From Manduca sexta (taxonomy: Eukaryota; Arthropoda; Insecta; Lepidoptera; Sphingidae): DNA of 64,000 bases. Location of the stretch: positions 913,116 to 977,115 of the forward strand of contig NC_051121.1 in NCBI RefSeq assembly GCF_014839805.1, given 5' to 3'. The first letter of the stretch is position 1. Each line of letters starts with the position of its first letter. Under the pieces are notes generated by a model. It saw only the letters and a program-made list of their open reading frames with translations. It did not search any database and was not told the origin of the DNA. This document shows, one piece after another, positions 24,501 through 39,500 of this stretch. Position numbers and translations under genes: made by a program.

Positions 24501-27500
24501 ATGGAGCCTAGGATTTTCACTAGTCACACATACGAAATAATCAATTAATTTTCCTTATACTTTCACGATGTTAAGTGAATGGTATAGGATTCTCGGGGGT
24601 TAGCAGAATTACATGCACTTACCTCACGAGCATATTTTTCGATGTTAGATGAGTTTCCGCCTTTCCAGCAATCTTCCACGACGTCTAGGTTCGTGAATCG
24701 CGCCGCGGTTTACACGATTAAGGATTTTACTTGCACGCGAAACCGTTTCTTCAGACACGATCCTACCGACTGCGCCAGTTATATTTCGTTGTGGCGATTC
24801 GGGCTTTTTTAAAAAGTGTTTTATAAATGAGAACGTATATATTTGATTTTAAAATATATTAATACAAGTAAAATAAAAGCCCGGTGGACTCGACCGTCCA
24901 CACCGAATACAGGCAGAGAACTGATTTACATTTATTGAAGCGTACAAACATTAACTCTTACCTCTAAACTTAATTATCTTGTTTGTTTCTTCTTATGTTT
25001 CAATTACGGCGACGTAACTAAAGCAAAGCAGAAATTGTTATTTACTTTACGCATATAATGTTTGTAACGCGCAAGTTTTGGCAGCAGTAGTTTTAAAATA
25101 CCGCGCGCAGAGCTGGGGCTCGGCGTTTGTTGTTATACGCAATCCGCCGCGTCGCTAGCCTCACTGATTGGCCGAAGCCGCCCCGACGTGCGGGGCGCGC
25201 GTCGAATCGCGCGAGGCGTCGATCGACCGGGTTTCGCGAAGTTAGTCGACAACAATAACCGCTCTCGAGCACACGGACGCGCGAACGCCAACAATCCTCT
25301 TGTTATTATTCCATTTATTGTGATTGTGATTAAATGTTTAGAACACAAACAGGTGTTTCTATATGTGTTAATTATGTAAATAACCAACATTAACAACAAA
25401 GTATGTTTAATACAGCAATAATTAACATAAAAAAAAATATGAATCGATACTGCATCACTAATATGTAACGTTGTTCGCATCCAAAACTATAATAAAATTA
25501 ACATAAGACAACATCGTATTCTTTCCTGCTAACATTTCCAATATAATGTCCTTGTACATTTGAAGTTATTTATTTCGCCAATAGATTTCAATGAACAGAA
25601 ATAGACACTTGTAAATTATCAACATGTGCGCGAGTTTGGCGATTCTATTAATTATTAATCAAGTTTTTTTCATTTATAGCTGTGGGTCTGGTGTTGTTTT
25701 TAATAAATGGTCAGCAGAGATCGCTCGCCCGTGGCACAACCCATAAATAACTACTCGACAAAGGCTTTAAGATCAGCTGTCGGCAACCTTTTAGTAGGCA
25801 AGGTGGCACAATTAACTAAAGGCGGGCCATATAATATACAACATTAAACCTAGAAACGCTGCTTTAGATGCGCTTACTCTTAATTTAATACGTTTATTTT
25901 GATGTTTAAACCTTATTACAAAACAATCACAGGCCACAAACAGAACGTTGTGGCCCGCGAGACGCGTGTCGCCGACCGTTGCTTTAGATCATTGACTCCC
26001 AAAGTGGTCCAGGTGGACTCCCACGAGTCCACGGGAACCTCGACGGGGGTCGACGTCGGCGTGACCAAAAATGGGATTCACAATTCGTAAGCGGGAGTCC
26101 ACGGAAATTTATGTGATTTTTATAGTAAAGGACTAAAATGTTGGCTTAACTACATCTATCAATATATGGTAAGCAGATAGTATTTTAAAATGCTCATGGA
26201 CTGTTACATGTAAAAACTTACAAAATTTGAGAAATATGGTAGAAATTTAGCTGCAGGGGTCTACCGGAACCAGCAATATTTTCAAAGCGGGCTATGAGAA
26301 AAATATTATGGGAACCTCTGCTTTAGATTATATGGCGCTGAACTGCGCACGCATTGCGTCTCCTCGTACTAAGTTCCTGCACAAAAATTACGCCTAGCCG
26401 TTTCCAACCAAGATACAAGTTGCACCTAGAAAAATTTATGATGAGCTCTGTAACAACTGACATGTTAGACAATCTGTGTATTCTACCGCTTCTTCCAAGG
26501 AGAGTATTTTTTTTATTGCTTTGAATGACGAGACAAGCTTGCCATTCGCCTGATGGTAAGCAAAAGGACCGAAACAGTAGAAACAACATCCAACACCTTG
26601 AATTACAAAATATTGTTTGGTATTCCACTGCGTTCGCCATCCTGGGACATGAGATGTTCAGTCTCATTATGTCCAATAGTTACACTGGCTACAATGTCCT
26701 TCAAACCGGAACACAACAATGACTACACACTGCTGCTAGGCGGCAGAGACATTATTCCTCTGAAGAACTGATTAGTGTAGTGCCTGCCGCATCACTCGCC
26801 AACGCAGTGGAGTTCATGTATACTCGTGGATCCTATTCGCAGGAGCGCGGTGCGTTTTCATCGACCCTTCTTACCGCACACGTGCAAAGTTTAGAATGAA
26901 CTGCCTGCTTTGCTACTCCTGCTGCTGAATTCTACTAACTATCATGCGGATCGCTTGCACGTGTGCCTACTAAGGCAATAAAAAAATCGAAATCACGCCT
27001 ATAAAATATCGTATTTTCGGATGGTATAATTATTGCGAAAAAAATATGATTTATTGATGCAAGTCTAATAATAGTAGCGCTCCTTACCATGGATTGTTAG
27101 TTATCGATTTAGCAAACAAAAAAATCGATACGTCATAATCATTTAGACTATGTATTGTATACGGCTTCGCCCACCTGCTTTTCTCGAGACAAAAATCCAA
27201 AAAAATTTAAGCGATTATTTTCTGCAAACTAACTTGGACCATCAGACGGTAATAAATCTGCGAGAGTAGCGTAAAAACATTACCCAATGACCAACAGTCA
27301 TGATTATGGGTAAGGTACCCATCAGCAAATATGGTGGTGATAAGATATCTGTATCCACTGGTCGCAATTATCGCTTTCACGTATAGGGAAAGGACGGACG
27401 TAGTTAGGTTTTCGAACACTTGAACGGTCAAATTTACACTAATGCTAAGAGGCGCGACTATCAAAAACCGTCCCGTAGAATTTGAATTTGGAATTCTGCA

Positions 27501-30500
27501 TACCACAGCATAGCGCAGTACCCTCGTAAAACAAAGATATTTACTTCACAACGCCTTTACCTTGAGATGACGTACATCATGTTTAGTCGGAGTGCGTGCG
27601 GAGTGGGCCTCAACTTTGAGCTTTAATGTGGGTAGCATAAATAATTGTTTGTCGGCTCCAGTATCAGAAGAGGCTAAGGCTTTATTAAAAAATATTTCGG
27701 TTTCATCAAAAGTTAGCAGGCACGGGTAAAAGTGGACGTACGGATCGACATAGTCGTGAAATAACGACCAAGCTCCTTTGCTACATAGTATAAAACAAAG
27801 TCGCTTTCTCTGTCCCTGTGTTCCTTTGTATGCTTAAATCCTTAAAACAACGCAACGGATTTTGATGCGGTTTTTTTTAATAGATAGAGTGCTTCAAGAG
27901 GAAGGTTTATATGTATAATAACATCCATTAAATAGTGGAGAAATACTGTTATTTTGTTATGTTATACCCGTGCGAAGCCAGAGCGGGCCGCTATGTTTTT
28001 ATAAACAACGTTCACAGTTTTTCTGTAGTGTATTTAGTATCAGCATTGCAAACGTGCGAATCCGGGGCGGGTCGCTAGTAAATAATAAAAAAAACGCAAT
28101 AGCGACCAAGCTCCTTAAATAATAAAAAAAAAACGCCTTTAATCTTAAATAGGAACAAAAACGACTTTATGTCGATGTCACAAACCAAACGGGCTTGACA
28201 ACTGCCGGCCATTATAGTCACAAGGCCCAAGCCATAGGCGTGTAATAATGACCTCACCCAGCTATCTTACTGCCCACGCCGCATATCTTTTGTTATGTAA
28301 GGTCCGGACTATGCCGCATTATCGCGACTGACACCCGCCGTCGAAACGCGGTCATTAGATATACGTTGACTGTTGGGCTCAATTCGCTTAATAAATGGAC
28401 GATTAGGCGGTTTCGTTATCAAAGACAGTTCGACAAGCGATAGGCCGGACAATTTTTTTATGTAACTAAAATATTATAAACACTTAAATGCGCTGCAAAT
28501 GTGGCGCTATGCAAAACTGTTGTATTTCTTGACCATAGATCACAGTCTGATTCTATGTAAGATGCGATGTATAAATAAGTGTATTAAAATTCCGTACCTC
28601 AAATGTAGCCCTCTGAGGACACTTAAAGCCAAAGAGTCGACATTTGTATCAAATACTTTTCATAACGGTCGGTTTCGGCAATGAAAAAATCTAACTTAAG
28701 TCAACGCGATCAAATGATATGATATTTATGTCGCATATTTTCAAACGTATGGGTTACTTCACATTAACCAAATTATACGTATTTGAATTATTTAAAAAAA
28801 AGTCTATAATTGTAGAGATTGAGGTGTTGTTGTAGCTGTTGACAGCTAAAATTTTAAAAAGTTGTATATTTAAAAAATGTAGGTAGATATTGTAACTTTG
28901 ACTTTACGGATGAACAACACCTCAGTTTCCCCCGTGACCATGAAGGCTGCAAAGTCTTCGAAACGTCGGGACAAAATAATAATATACCGCGATAAAATCC
29001 GTTAAAAAGTTTTTATTTCAATGTCTAATATTCGCATAAACATAAGAAATCATTATAATTGTAAATTGTAAATAAAATATAAAATACATAGCACCCCGGA
29101 AAAAGTCCTAAAACAATCAGTACCTACATCAACTAAAACGTCCTTTAAAAGATACGAGTATACAACAGGCAACAGCGCTTGCGCCGAAATGTTTCATGAA
29201 CAATACATACACTATAGATGTTTGATGTACATACGTACGATTTCGCATATAAGAGGTCCACGAAACAAGAACTTAAACTACCAGCCATTAACTCTCAAAC
29301 GGTGTGAAATGTCAGAAGGCCCCTGCACTGGGACTATTCCAATTCAAATAATCCTAGTGATTCTCATCAAACCGAATTTTTGTAATAAAATTTAATTTTA
29401 CTAATCAAATATGCAAAATAGGTGGTGTGTATGTCACCGGCAATATTTATAATCCGATATTATAAACAGTGCCTAGGCAACGTATAGAAGGAAGGTGCGC
29501 CAAAACAATGTATAAAATATTATTGTCCATTATACACTTATCCTAGACAACGAATAAAACTACGAATTACTATAACATTGTATGTCCTCCAGCACTATGT
29601 AAAGTAAATATATTTTGGCCTATGTTTATCAATGTATTTTACGAATTAGGCTTCCTCTTTGGACTTTCTAAAATGTATGTCATTCAAATGGTCAAATTTG
29701 TTAAGGTGCAACCGTGTATATCCGCGAAACGAGCGCGCGCCGGAAATAAACGTATTTTAAGCATAAAATTATTTTTACATACATTACAGATCGCTTATTC
29801 GATATTGTATAAAATGGCTAAGCAAAGTATGAATCAAATAAAATTCCACACAGTGCCTGGTAGCCCCGGGCACTACATAGGTATTGCCTAGCCATTGTAT
29901 TGAATGCCGGTTTGTACAGATTGCCGGTGACATATCGATAATCACAAAACGGATATCAAATATTTCCAGATAGTCATAAATTTATTTTATTCTAGTTTAT
30001 TTTTATTTTATTACAGATTGAATTTAAAAATGCTTGCAAGATTTAAATAGATTTTTTTTCTTTTTTATTACTTTGTATGCCGAGACGAGCTTGCCATTTG
30101 CCTGATGGTAAGCAATACGACCACACATAAACAGTAGAAACACCATCCAACACCTTGTATTACGAAGTATTTTTTGGTATTTCACTGCGCTCGCCATCCT
30201 GAGACATGAGAAGATAAGTCTCATTATGTTCAGTAGTTACACTGGCTACAATATCCTTCAAACCGGAACACAACAGTGACTACACACTGCTACTTGGCAG
30301 CAGAAACAGACATTGCGGTGGTACCTACCCAGGCGGACTCTCACATAATATGAGAGACCTAGCAAAGTAAGTAGTTTATATAATTTATTTAAGTATTGTG
30401 AGATAAACTGCAACGTTCGTAAAATAAAATAGATAATGATTTATAAATAGCAATATCCACAAGGCTGTTGCATATTAAACTAAATATATATTTATAAGGC

Positions 30501-33500
30501 CACCTATCCACAGGGGTCCCAGGATATGAATATTTTATATTCGGTTTCGCCTTGGCATTCCTTTCATCACACGGCAGCAGGTTTAATAATCTTTTAACCT
30601 GACCCCTTTATCAATTATAATAATAATAATAATTCTTTAATTTCTACAGCAAGTGAAACATACACGGAAGATGACAACATAGTAAATGTACACAAAATAA
30701 ATTGACATAGGTGTTTATGCGCTACGGTATCCAAATAAAGATTTAACTTGTGTTATGGATACCGTTGCTCACATCTTACAAGATTGAACGAAAGAAGGGT
30801 ACAATCAGAGGAACTCGGGAAGATTTGAGAATAAGCGAACAAAAGTTATTCTCCTGATGTCAACTGTCAGGTACACATTATCAAATAATCCGCAGTATCT
30901 CCCACCGCGTCACTTCATACTTCAGTCCATATTTCAATGATTTTTCGATTTCCTACCTAGTGCGGTCGACACAAGTCACTTTTTCATGCATGTTGCAAAT
31001 GTGATATGGCTTTCTGGAATTTCTTTACCAGGAAAATGTTATAAAACAGCACAAAAATTTTGGCCTACATTACGAAAATCGGCACGCGATTTCATTATAT
31101 TATATATATAACGTTTATTTAGTACTAGATTTTGTTCGCGGTTTGTTGTTGTTTTTGCTCGCTTTATATTCTCCCGGGATATAAGCCTAAAGCACTTAGG
31201 AGTAATGTAGTTTCCTATTAGTGAAAAAGGAATCAAAATCGGTTTAATAATTACTGAGATTAGCACGATCAAACAAACAAACTCTTCAGCTTTATATAGT
31301 AGTACAGATTATATGCTTCACATGAATTCAATGAGTCGATTTAGCGTGATACGCCAACGAACATTTAAACAAACAGGTAAACGGACAAACAATACATTCA
31401 AAAATAGCTTTTCAACTTTACATTACTTATTCCTCGCGTCTCTCAATTAATAATATTGAATGCACAACACAGAAAGTCAATGGTGTAATATTCCATGTAC
31501 AAACTCGGAAAGTCCATAGTTTCATTATATGCATAGCAATTAACTATATATAGTTACAAATATCTATAAAAATTTATGAATATTTAAAATATAATATAGA
31601 GAATAGATTATAATATATTATCTAATACACCGAAGTTTAAATAGTCGTAATAACTTAATGAGCCCATCTATATAACATTTTATGTTTTAATTTAATAATA
31701 CAAATCTATCTATCTATACTATTATATAAAGCTGAAGAGTTTGTTTGTTGAACGCGCTAATCTTAGGAACTAGTGGTTAGAATTAAAAAAATATTTTAGT
31801 ATTGGATAGCCCATTGATCGAGAATGACTATAGGCTATATATCATCACGCTATGACCAATGAGAGTGGAGCAGTTATGAAAAATGTTGCAGAATCGGAGA
31901 AATTTATTACTTTTGAGAGCTTCCTATACAACAAACATCACGCTTCATCCAATAGGAGCGCAGCATCAATGGAAAATGTATCAAAAACGGGTAAATCCTT
32001 TAGTCTCGGCACCACCTAACCCACCACCTGGTAGAGAATACCTTCGGCATTAAGTCCGCCATTATACTCTGTATATAAAGTTTAATAAATAAACAATTTT
32101 TATTTCATTTGAAAATGTTTCCGTTGCGTGCGCTGCGTAAATGTTTAAAGTTACGCTGTTATCATGTATGACGGAATTGTTCCTCTTAAAAAGTTCAAAA
32201 ATATCACTACATAGTATAAAACAAAGTCGCTTTCTCTGTCCCTATGTATGCTTAAAACTTTAAAACTACGCAACGGATTTTAATGCGTTTTTTTTTAATA
32301 GATAGAGTGATTCAAGAGGAAGGTTTATATGTATAATAATAACATCTATTAAATAGTCTATATATCTATCAGCATTGCACCCGTGCGAAGCCGGGGCGGG
32401 TCGCTAGTATATTATAAAACAAAGTCCCCGCCGCATCTGTCTGCCTATCTGAATGCGATAACCTCAAAATCTACCCAACGGGTTTCGTTGAAATTTGGTA
32501 TGGAGATAATATAATATATAGAGTGCAGTTTCCATATTATACAACTATATTATCATATCTAAAGAAGTCAAACAACATTTATTATGTTATTTATATTCTA
32601 TAGATAATATAATAGTATTTAAATGTTATTAATTTGTCTTCTTAATGTGAAAAATATCCTTTTTAAATTATATTTTTTTACTCCACATATAATTTTTGTA
32701 AGTGTATTACTTGACAGTACCACCAGTGATTTTGAACAAGATTAATCTAATAACCTCATCACGGTATTAAGTCAAATAATATGGGTGTTGCATTCCGAAA
32801 AACTGCGAAAAATGCATAGTGCATAGCTTAGACTACGTAGTTTGTGGTCTGCACACAACTATGACAACATATCTTAGATATACGAGTCGAGCTGAACTTT
32901 CTACATTTTCGACCAGCAACCCCTATAATCCACATGTATTCTAGATTTTTACATGATTATAATTTATGTTCTATTTTACGCCTACGATGCGCTTGTCCGA
33001 TTTTTTTTTATACAAGCACGAGAAAGTGACCCCACTGTACCTGATGGTAAGTGGAGTGGGGTCCAATAGGATGTCGACGTACAAGAAATAATTACCCCTC
33101 GACAGTCGACACAATTATGCCGGCCTGTTGGACCCAGATATCAACATTACACAGGCTGATCCCGTAAGGCGACACTTACGTCGGCCACTATGGCGGGTTT
33201 TAACACCTTGTGTACGGCGCTATCCAGGCGGATATAAAATATATCCTATCACCTGATTTGTTAATCCCTCAATACGCCAATACTCAGGAAAAAATGCCGA
33301 CCACAATGAGGCGTTGTATCCCTTGCTTTTATCTAAAAATATACCGAGAGACCTTTCTCAAAGCCGGAATCAACATCTATATATATAAAAATGAATCCCT
33401 ACTTCCCTTGGTCACGCTATCACGCGTGAATGGCTGGATCGATTTCACTATTTTTTTTATTGTTGTGTTTGTTATTATCGGGCGAAGGTTCATATGAAAG

Positions 33501-36500
33501 AAAAAATTCAAAAAATCACGCGAAAAATTAGAAAAATTAAGAAAACTTAACGAAAATATTAATTTTATATAGCTGTCAATTGTTTGAAATAACTGTCAGC
33601 GATTGACAGAATGCGCGCTGCAAATTCATAGTTAAGACGGGACAACGTCTGTCGGGTCAGTTCAGTTTGTTTAATTATAAGTATTGTTTAATTTTATTAT
33701 ATATTAGACCGTAATTGGAATCGCGGACAGATTCGGCTAAATTAATTTACGCAAACATTTACACACAACACACGATACATATATATGTTTTCGAATATTA
33801 TAAACTCTTTGCGGTGGGGGTACAAAACAAGAAAAACTATCAATATATATAAAAAAGAAGAAATGGATTGTCATTAATGAGAAAAAGTATTACGGAATCG
33901 GATACTAGAAAAGGGCTCCCGGGAGCAAGTATTATAAAGGACAAGAAATTGGGATGAGTTAATAAATTTATCTATTTGTATGTATGTTTAAAGACCACAC
34001 AGGATCGAGAAGTCCGCACGTTGGCCGAGATAAAAAAATTATTATGTATTAACATCTTTACATAACAAGTATATTTTCCCACATCGTCATTATACTACAT
34101 ACACAGTTTTACGAAGACACACTGAGAAAGAACTTATACTCACGCACTCATCAATCACCATCAACGTATCTGTAATTTATCGCTGGTTTTCGAGGCTTTA
34201 TTAATTTTTTATGCTGTTTTTATTGCCCGCAAAAAAGGTTTTGATTTTGCATATGACCGATGTAGACCTGATATGCTTGATAAGTTTTCATTACTGCCGT
34301 TTATTATTGGACTTGCTATATCCCTAGCATTCACCATGATAGACATAAAATTGGTTTTCACGTAACAGTTTCTGGATTTTTGTTGTGTCTTTTTCATAAT
34401 ATAGTTTCATGTTCACTCTTATATTTAAAATATACTGAACTTATGGTGCAGCCAGTTGTTTATTGTTATGTATTAATATGTTCATGCTGTGACAGCCTGT
34501 AATTAAAACAGCACTGCAGCAATTACTTACTGAATTGTTTAAGGTGTATGTTTTGTTGGCGGTTCAAATAAATAAATAAATATTATCCGGCATTATGTAT
34601 AATAATAAATGAATGTTACAATGGCGATGGGTCCATATAACCCGATTGCTGCCGGCTTCCCATCATGTAGAATCTTATTATTATTAGAACGATTTGCAGA
34701 CTGCTTTCATGCACGTTTATTTATTTATTTATTTATTATACACAGGAACATCATCAGTTTACACATACAATTAATATTAGTTCAGTTTTCTTAGTATAGT
34801 ATTGTTCTTATGTGCTTACCAAATAAAGATGTGCCAACATTCACAAATACACTTATTACGAACAGACATAATAGTATGACACTGAAAAATTACTGCTTAT
34901 GTAATCAAGGTAATATGGTTAACAAATTTAAACATTAATATAAACTATAAAAGAAACAACATATATAAGTAATTCACGTTATGAATACCTATAAGCTGTG
35001 TCGGGTTCCCTCTGCAAATTTCACGCTTCGCCACTGCAGATTGCATTTATGCATATTAGCAGTACTTATGTCCTATAGGTAGGTCACTCACTGGTGATCT
35101 CTCATATGTGAGAGTCCGCCTGGGTAGGTACCACCGCAATGTCTATTTCTGCCGGCAAGCAACAGTGTAACTACTGGACATAATGAGACTTAACATCTCA
35201 CGTCTCAGGATGGCGAGCGCGGTGGAATACCAAACAATACTTTGTAATTCAAGGTGTTGGATGGTGTTTCTACTGTTTATGGGCGGTCGTATCACTTACC
35301 ACCATGCGAATAAGCTCGTCTCGTCATTCAAAGCAATAAAAAAAGTATGTTGTGTCGGATTCCCTTACGGAAAATTCCACCTTTCGCCACTAGAATGTTA
35401 TTATTATTGTCGTGAGTAATTCTTGTTTGTGTGGTCTCTAATGACCTCTTGTAATGACATTGTTAGCCAACAGGTTAAGTTTAGAGGACGCTCTAAATTA
35501 AAAAGACTTTACAAGAAAAGTTCACTCTTTTTTTTTTAATAACTCAATGTGATTAAAAAGACTGCAAGAAAAGTTCATTATGTATTTTTTAATCACTCAA
35601 CGTTTTTAGATTAATTGCGTAAAATATTATGCGAGTAGTTATGAGTTTGAACTTTGAGATAGCACGCTGTTCTAGTCGACCGCCGTGAGGTCTCTACTAA
35701 CACCCCTTTTTGAAAATTCCCCTCCGATCGCACTGCATTTTCCAAGGTATTGAAACCTTTGAAACACTAAATGTAATACAGAGCAGACGCACACTACCAG
35801 TGTGACGTTAGTAATTAAATTCAATATCACATTACGTTGCTGTGTCATTTGAAAAATATACCTAACGTAATGTAAACAAATGCTACTTATATTTGAATTA
35901 TTTTATTTGGTACTTATTATTAACGCCAAATAAAATACATGTCGATACGGACATCATAATTTATGGCATCTTTAATCATCACCTTTATTAAAATGAGTTA
36001 GAATGTGAATTTTCACAAACAAGTAAATAGGTACTCTATTGTCATTCCAATCGTTGTCCCCAAAATTATTTTTCCAAACATTCCATATCCTAATTGCCAT
36101 TAAAAACAAACACCATAACGTACGGAGTTTACAACTTAACAAATAAATACTCCTTGCACAACATAATATAAACCGCTCTTAATGAAGAGACACAACGATA
36201 TCCTTGAAGGTCTCCACCAGGTGTGCAACACGATGGCATCTAGCAACTCTCGAGGTCTATTTCAAAATAAACAATATATCGCACTATGACGGCAATGAAT
36301 AGCTCCATCTCCGACAAACGAATCATTGAAAAATATAGTAGATAAATATATTTTAGACTAGGTGTTGTTCACGTGAAAAGCCGTTCCCGCTACCAAAGTC
36401 GTTAAAACACTGTATGAAGCCGGTACCATCTACATGAAATTGAGATTCAAAAACTCCCTTATATCGCGGGATGGAATGTAGCCTATATGTTAATCAAGGA

Positions 36501-39500
36501 CATGGGCTACCCATGTGCCAAATTTCATCCAAATCCTTTGAGTTGTTTCTGCGTCCACGTCTCACAAACATACAAACATCCAAACATTTTCACAAACATT
36601 GACATTTATCATATTATACTAACAAGGAAGTTTAAATACGTAAAAATCAAGATTGATACTTTAACGTAGCTGAGTAAAATTGTTATAAACGTTCAGTGCA
36701 TAATAACTATAAATTGTCCCCGTCCTCAAGTAAGCCGGTATGCCTAACGTTGTAACTACATATAGGACTATCAATCCTCAAAATTTTATATTTGCTAAAA
36801 TACTATGGGATCTTGGATCATCTTGTTTAAATCACCTTTAGAACTAACTCCTCTGAATATGATAAATACTAAAAAAAACACTTTCCAAGACTGCTGGCAA
36901 CAAAAATATTTAAATAGAACAAAACACTGATTGTTTATAATGTCAACAATACTAATGATAAAAATTATTATGCATTTTCACGTCAAACAGGTCGCGCGAC
37001 ATCAAAATTATGCATAGTTAGTCTCATGTTGTATATCTAATTGGAATCTTAATAATATTATTATATTTGCACATATGTGCACACGATAATATGAAAGGAT
37101 AGTTGTCACGAATTTTTTAATTTATTGTTTACGTAAGGTCATGTTACCAAAGGCTAAATATAAAGAGGTTGATCATAAATATATATTATGGTCGGCTTAT
37201 AAAACTAATAGAATATAGACGAATTTTAAAAGATTCTTGCACCTTTATATTCACGACGTGACGTCATCGAATTTACAATACGGGCGCGCGAGAGAGATAA
37301 CGAAATGTCCTGAATGTCATTTTTTCCTTATACCGATTGAAATTTTAATTGGTGAGTAATTACTCAAAGGTTTTTTTTTCCCTGGAATTTCCCTTTTTTC
37401 CCTGGAATTTGGAATTTAAATGCTTGCTTAAACAGCATATTCTGGTGTATTCATTACTTATAATCCATAGCCAGATTCGTGCACGAATTATTCGCTAAGT
37501 TATTCGCCAACAGTCCAAATAAGGAATTGCGTCGATAAAAAATTAATTAAATAAGCAAAGGTAGAAACCTTTTTTGCATAGATATCTAATCAAAACTCGG
37601 CCTACGACAAACAAAACCGGTTTTATTTCACAGAACACGTCCGTCCACTTTATTTATTGCACCTTTGAAACTCTCAGATGATTTAAGATACGATCTCACT
37701 AAACATTAAACAGATTGATTTATAGGCCATATTCTGTTCCAAAGCGCCGTGGAATAGATTGGGGCATTTCGGATGGCTTAGAAGATTTGGACTGTGCCAA
37801 TGATATCTGTCTTTTGAGCCATACATGTGCAAGCAAAGCTCAATGACCTAAAGGCAAAGGCGGCAAAATTGAGATTAAAAAGAATACTCGGAAGACAAAA
37901 GAGATGAGAACAAACGGGACAAACATAACACCGTTGCTGATTTTCACAGAGGTGGTGGAATGAGTACACAACTTTACATACCTCGGTAGCGTCGTATCCG
38001 AAATGGGTGGTGCGGAGGAGGATATCATCTCACGGATTGCCAAGGCACGAGCAACCTTTGCACAATTACGGCCCGTATGAAACTCAAATAAACTGACCCG
38101 AAGAGTTAAACTCAAGATATTTGGGATTAACGTAAAGACAGTGCTATTATACGAATGCGAAACGTGGAAGGTAACCAAAGCCAAATCGCCCCAGCTCCAG
38201 GTATTTGTAAATCGATATCTTCGTCAAATCCTAGATATTCACTAGCCTGAGAAAATCCCAAACGACCACCCAAGATTTCTGCTATGAAACTCCGCTCAAC
38301 CATCAGATAAGGCGCTGTAATTGGAAATGGATTGGCTACACACACCGAAGTGGTGCAGATCATATTCCTAAACAGGCTAAGGAGTGGAATCCCCAAAGAA
38401 AGCGTAAGCGTGGCCGTCCTATACAAACCTGGCAACGCACTATTATCGACGAAGAAAAAAGTGCTGGGAAGACTTAGAGCGAAATCAATCAGGCAGCTAA
38501 AGATCTTGCGGAATGGAGAGTCTCGGTGAGAGATGCCCTCTGCCCTATTTAGGGGACATAGGACCTGAATGATTATGTTCCAAAGGATGTTGTACTGTTT
38601 ATGTATTCCTTAGTAATTATGGGTCCACTTCGACATCCGTTAGGTCATCGTTTTAGTTATTTATAAATTTCAAGTGAATAAAAATTTAGAGCAACACTTT
38701 AGGTTTTTCGTATCTATGTGAATATTATTAAACGAAAAGAAGTGTGCATATAAGTAGATAAAAGTGATATATATGTAATATGATAAAAAATCAATAATAA
38801 TATTTTTACTAAGTGACACAATTTTTGTGACATAAATTATTATATCTATTTAGAATAGTTTTTATTCGTTATTCAAAATCGCCTAAGGATATGGGTGACT
38901 GGCGTCATGTTTTTTTTGTTATAGCATCATGGACTCTTGTCAAAACAACTAGGAAAGTATTTTTGTTTACAGTATTATTTTTATACTTAGTTATGTATGA
39001 TAATTGGAGTTTTTTTATTGTAAATATAACGCTACTATAATATTCACGTTAGGTCAGGGGTCCCTATTCCGTATACGGGCGCATATCCGTCTATTTGCAA
39101 TAACGGGCGTTCTAATCGAAGGATAACTTTGATAGCCGTATACTTATACGTCTAAAAAGAGTAAAAAAATCCCCTATTTACTTATATAGGTTTTTTTTTA
39201 CTCTTATCTATACAGATATTTTTTTTCAAAAAGTAGTAACCCGGGAAAAACATTTGACTTACCTAACATATCGCGGCCGATTGAACAGATAACAAAAATT
39301 AAGACAAACGTAAATAAACCTAAAAGGGAAGCCGGTAGGAATCGAATTGTATGGCTGCTTCGCCACTGCCGTGTTTCATCCGTGGTCAAGTAAATCTTAC
39401 GGTCTTATTACACCGCATGAGCGCGTAGGGCCTCGCTATGAATTCGCTTATTTATATTTTTAATTATTATTATTATTTATAATTCGCCAGTGTGATAAAA

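Larger units (their letters stand above)
17852..25019 (-). mobile_element. Complete errantivirus (gypsy-type endogenous retrovirus)
   Basis: 7168 bp on the minus strand. The 243-bp LTRs (24777-25019 as 5', 17852-18094 as 3') begin AGTTA and end AACT, and differ only at 18036/24961. The 4-bp target duplication AAAG (17848-17851, 25020-25023) matches gypsy-type integrases. In order: 5' LTR, serine-tRNA primer site, leader with a splice donor, gag, pol in the -1 frame, env, polypurine tract, 3' LTR. All three frames are open. The env fusion motif and the tRNA-Ser primer place it with the 17.6/TED-like errantiviruses (family knowledge). It lies in Cyp40 intron 2 in the same orientation as that gene. 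A near-perfect LTR pair implies a recent insertion. Confidence 0.96.

Noticed and set aside
25770..26330. hAT-type transposon
   Set aside because: Words resembling hAT ends occur, but no matched inverted ends with an 8-bp duplication could be shown.
27207..27506. 99-codon minus frame with a DCWSLG word like a kinase segment
   Set aside because: No flanking kinase motifs in order; a chance resemblance.
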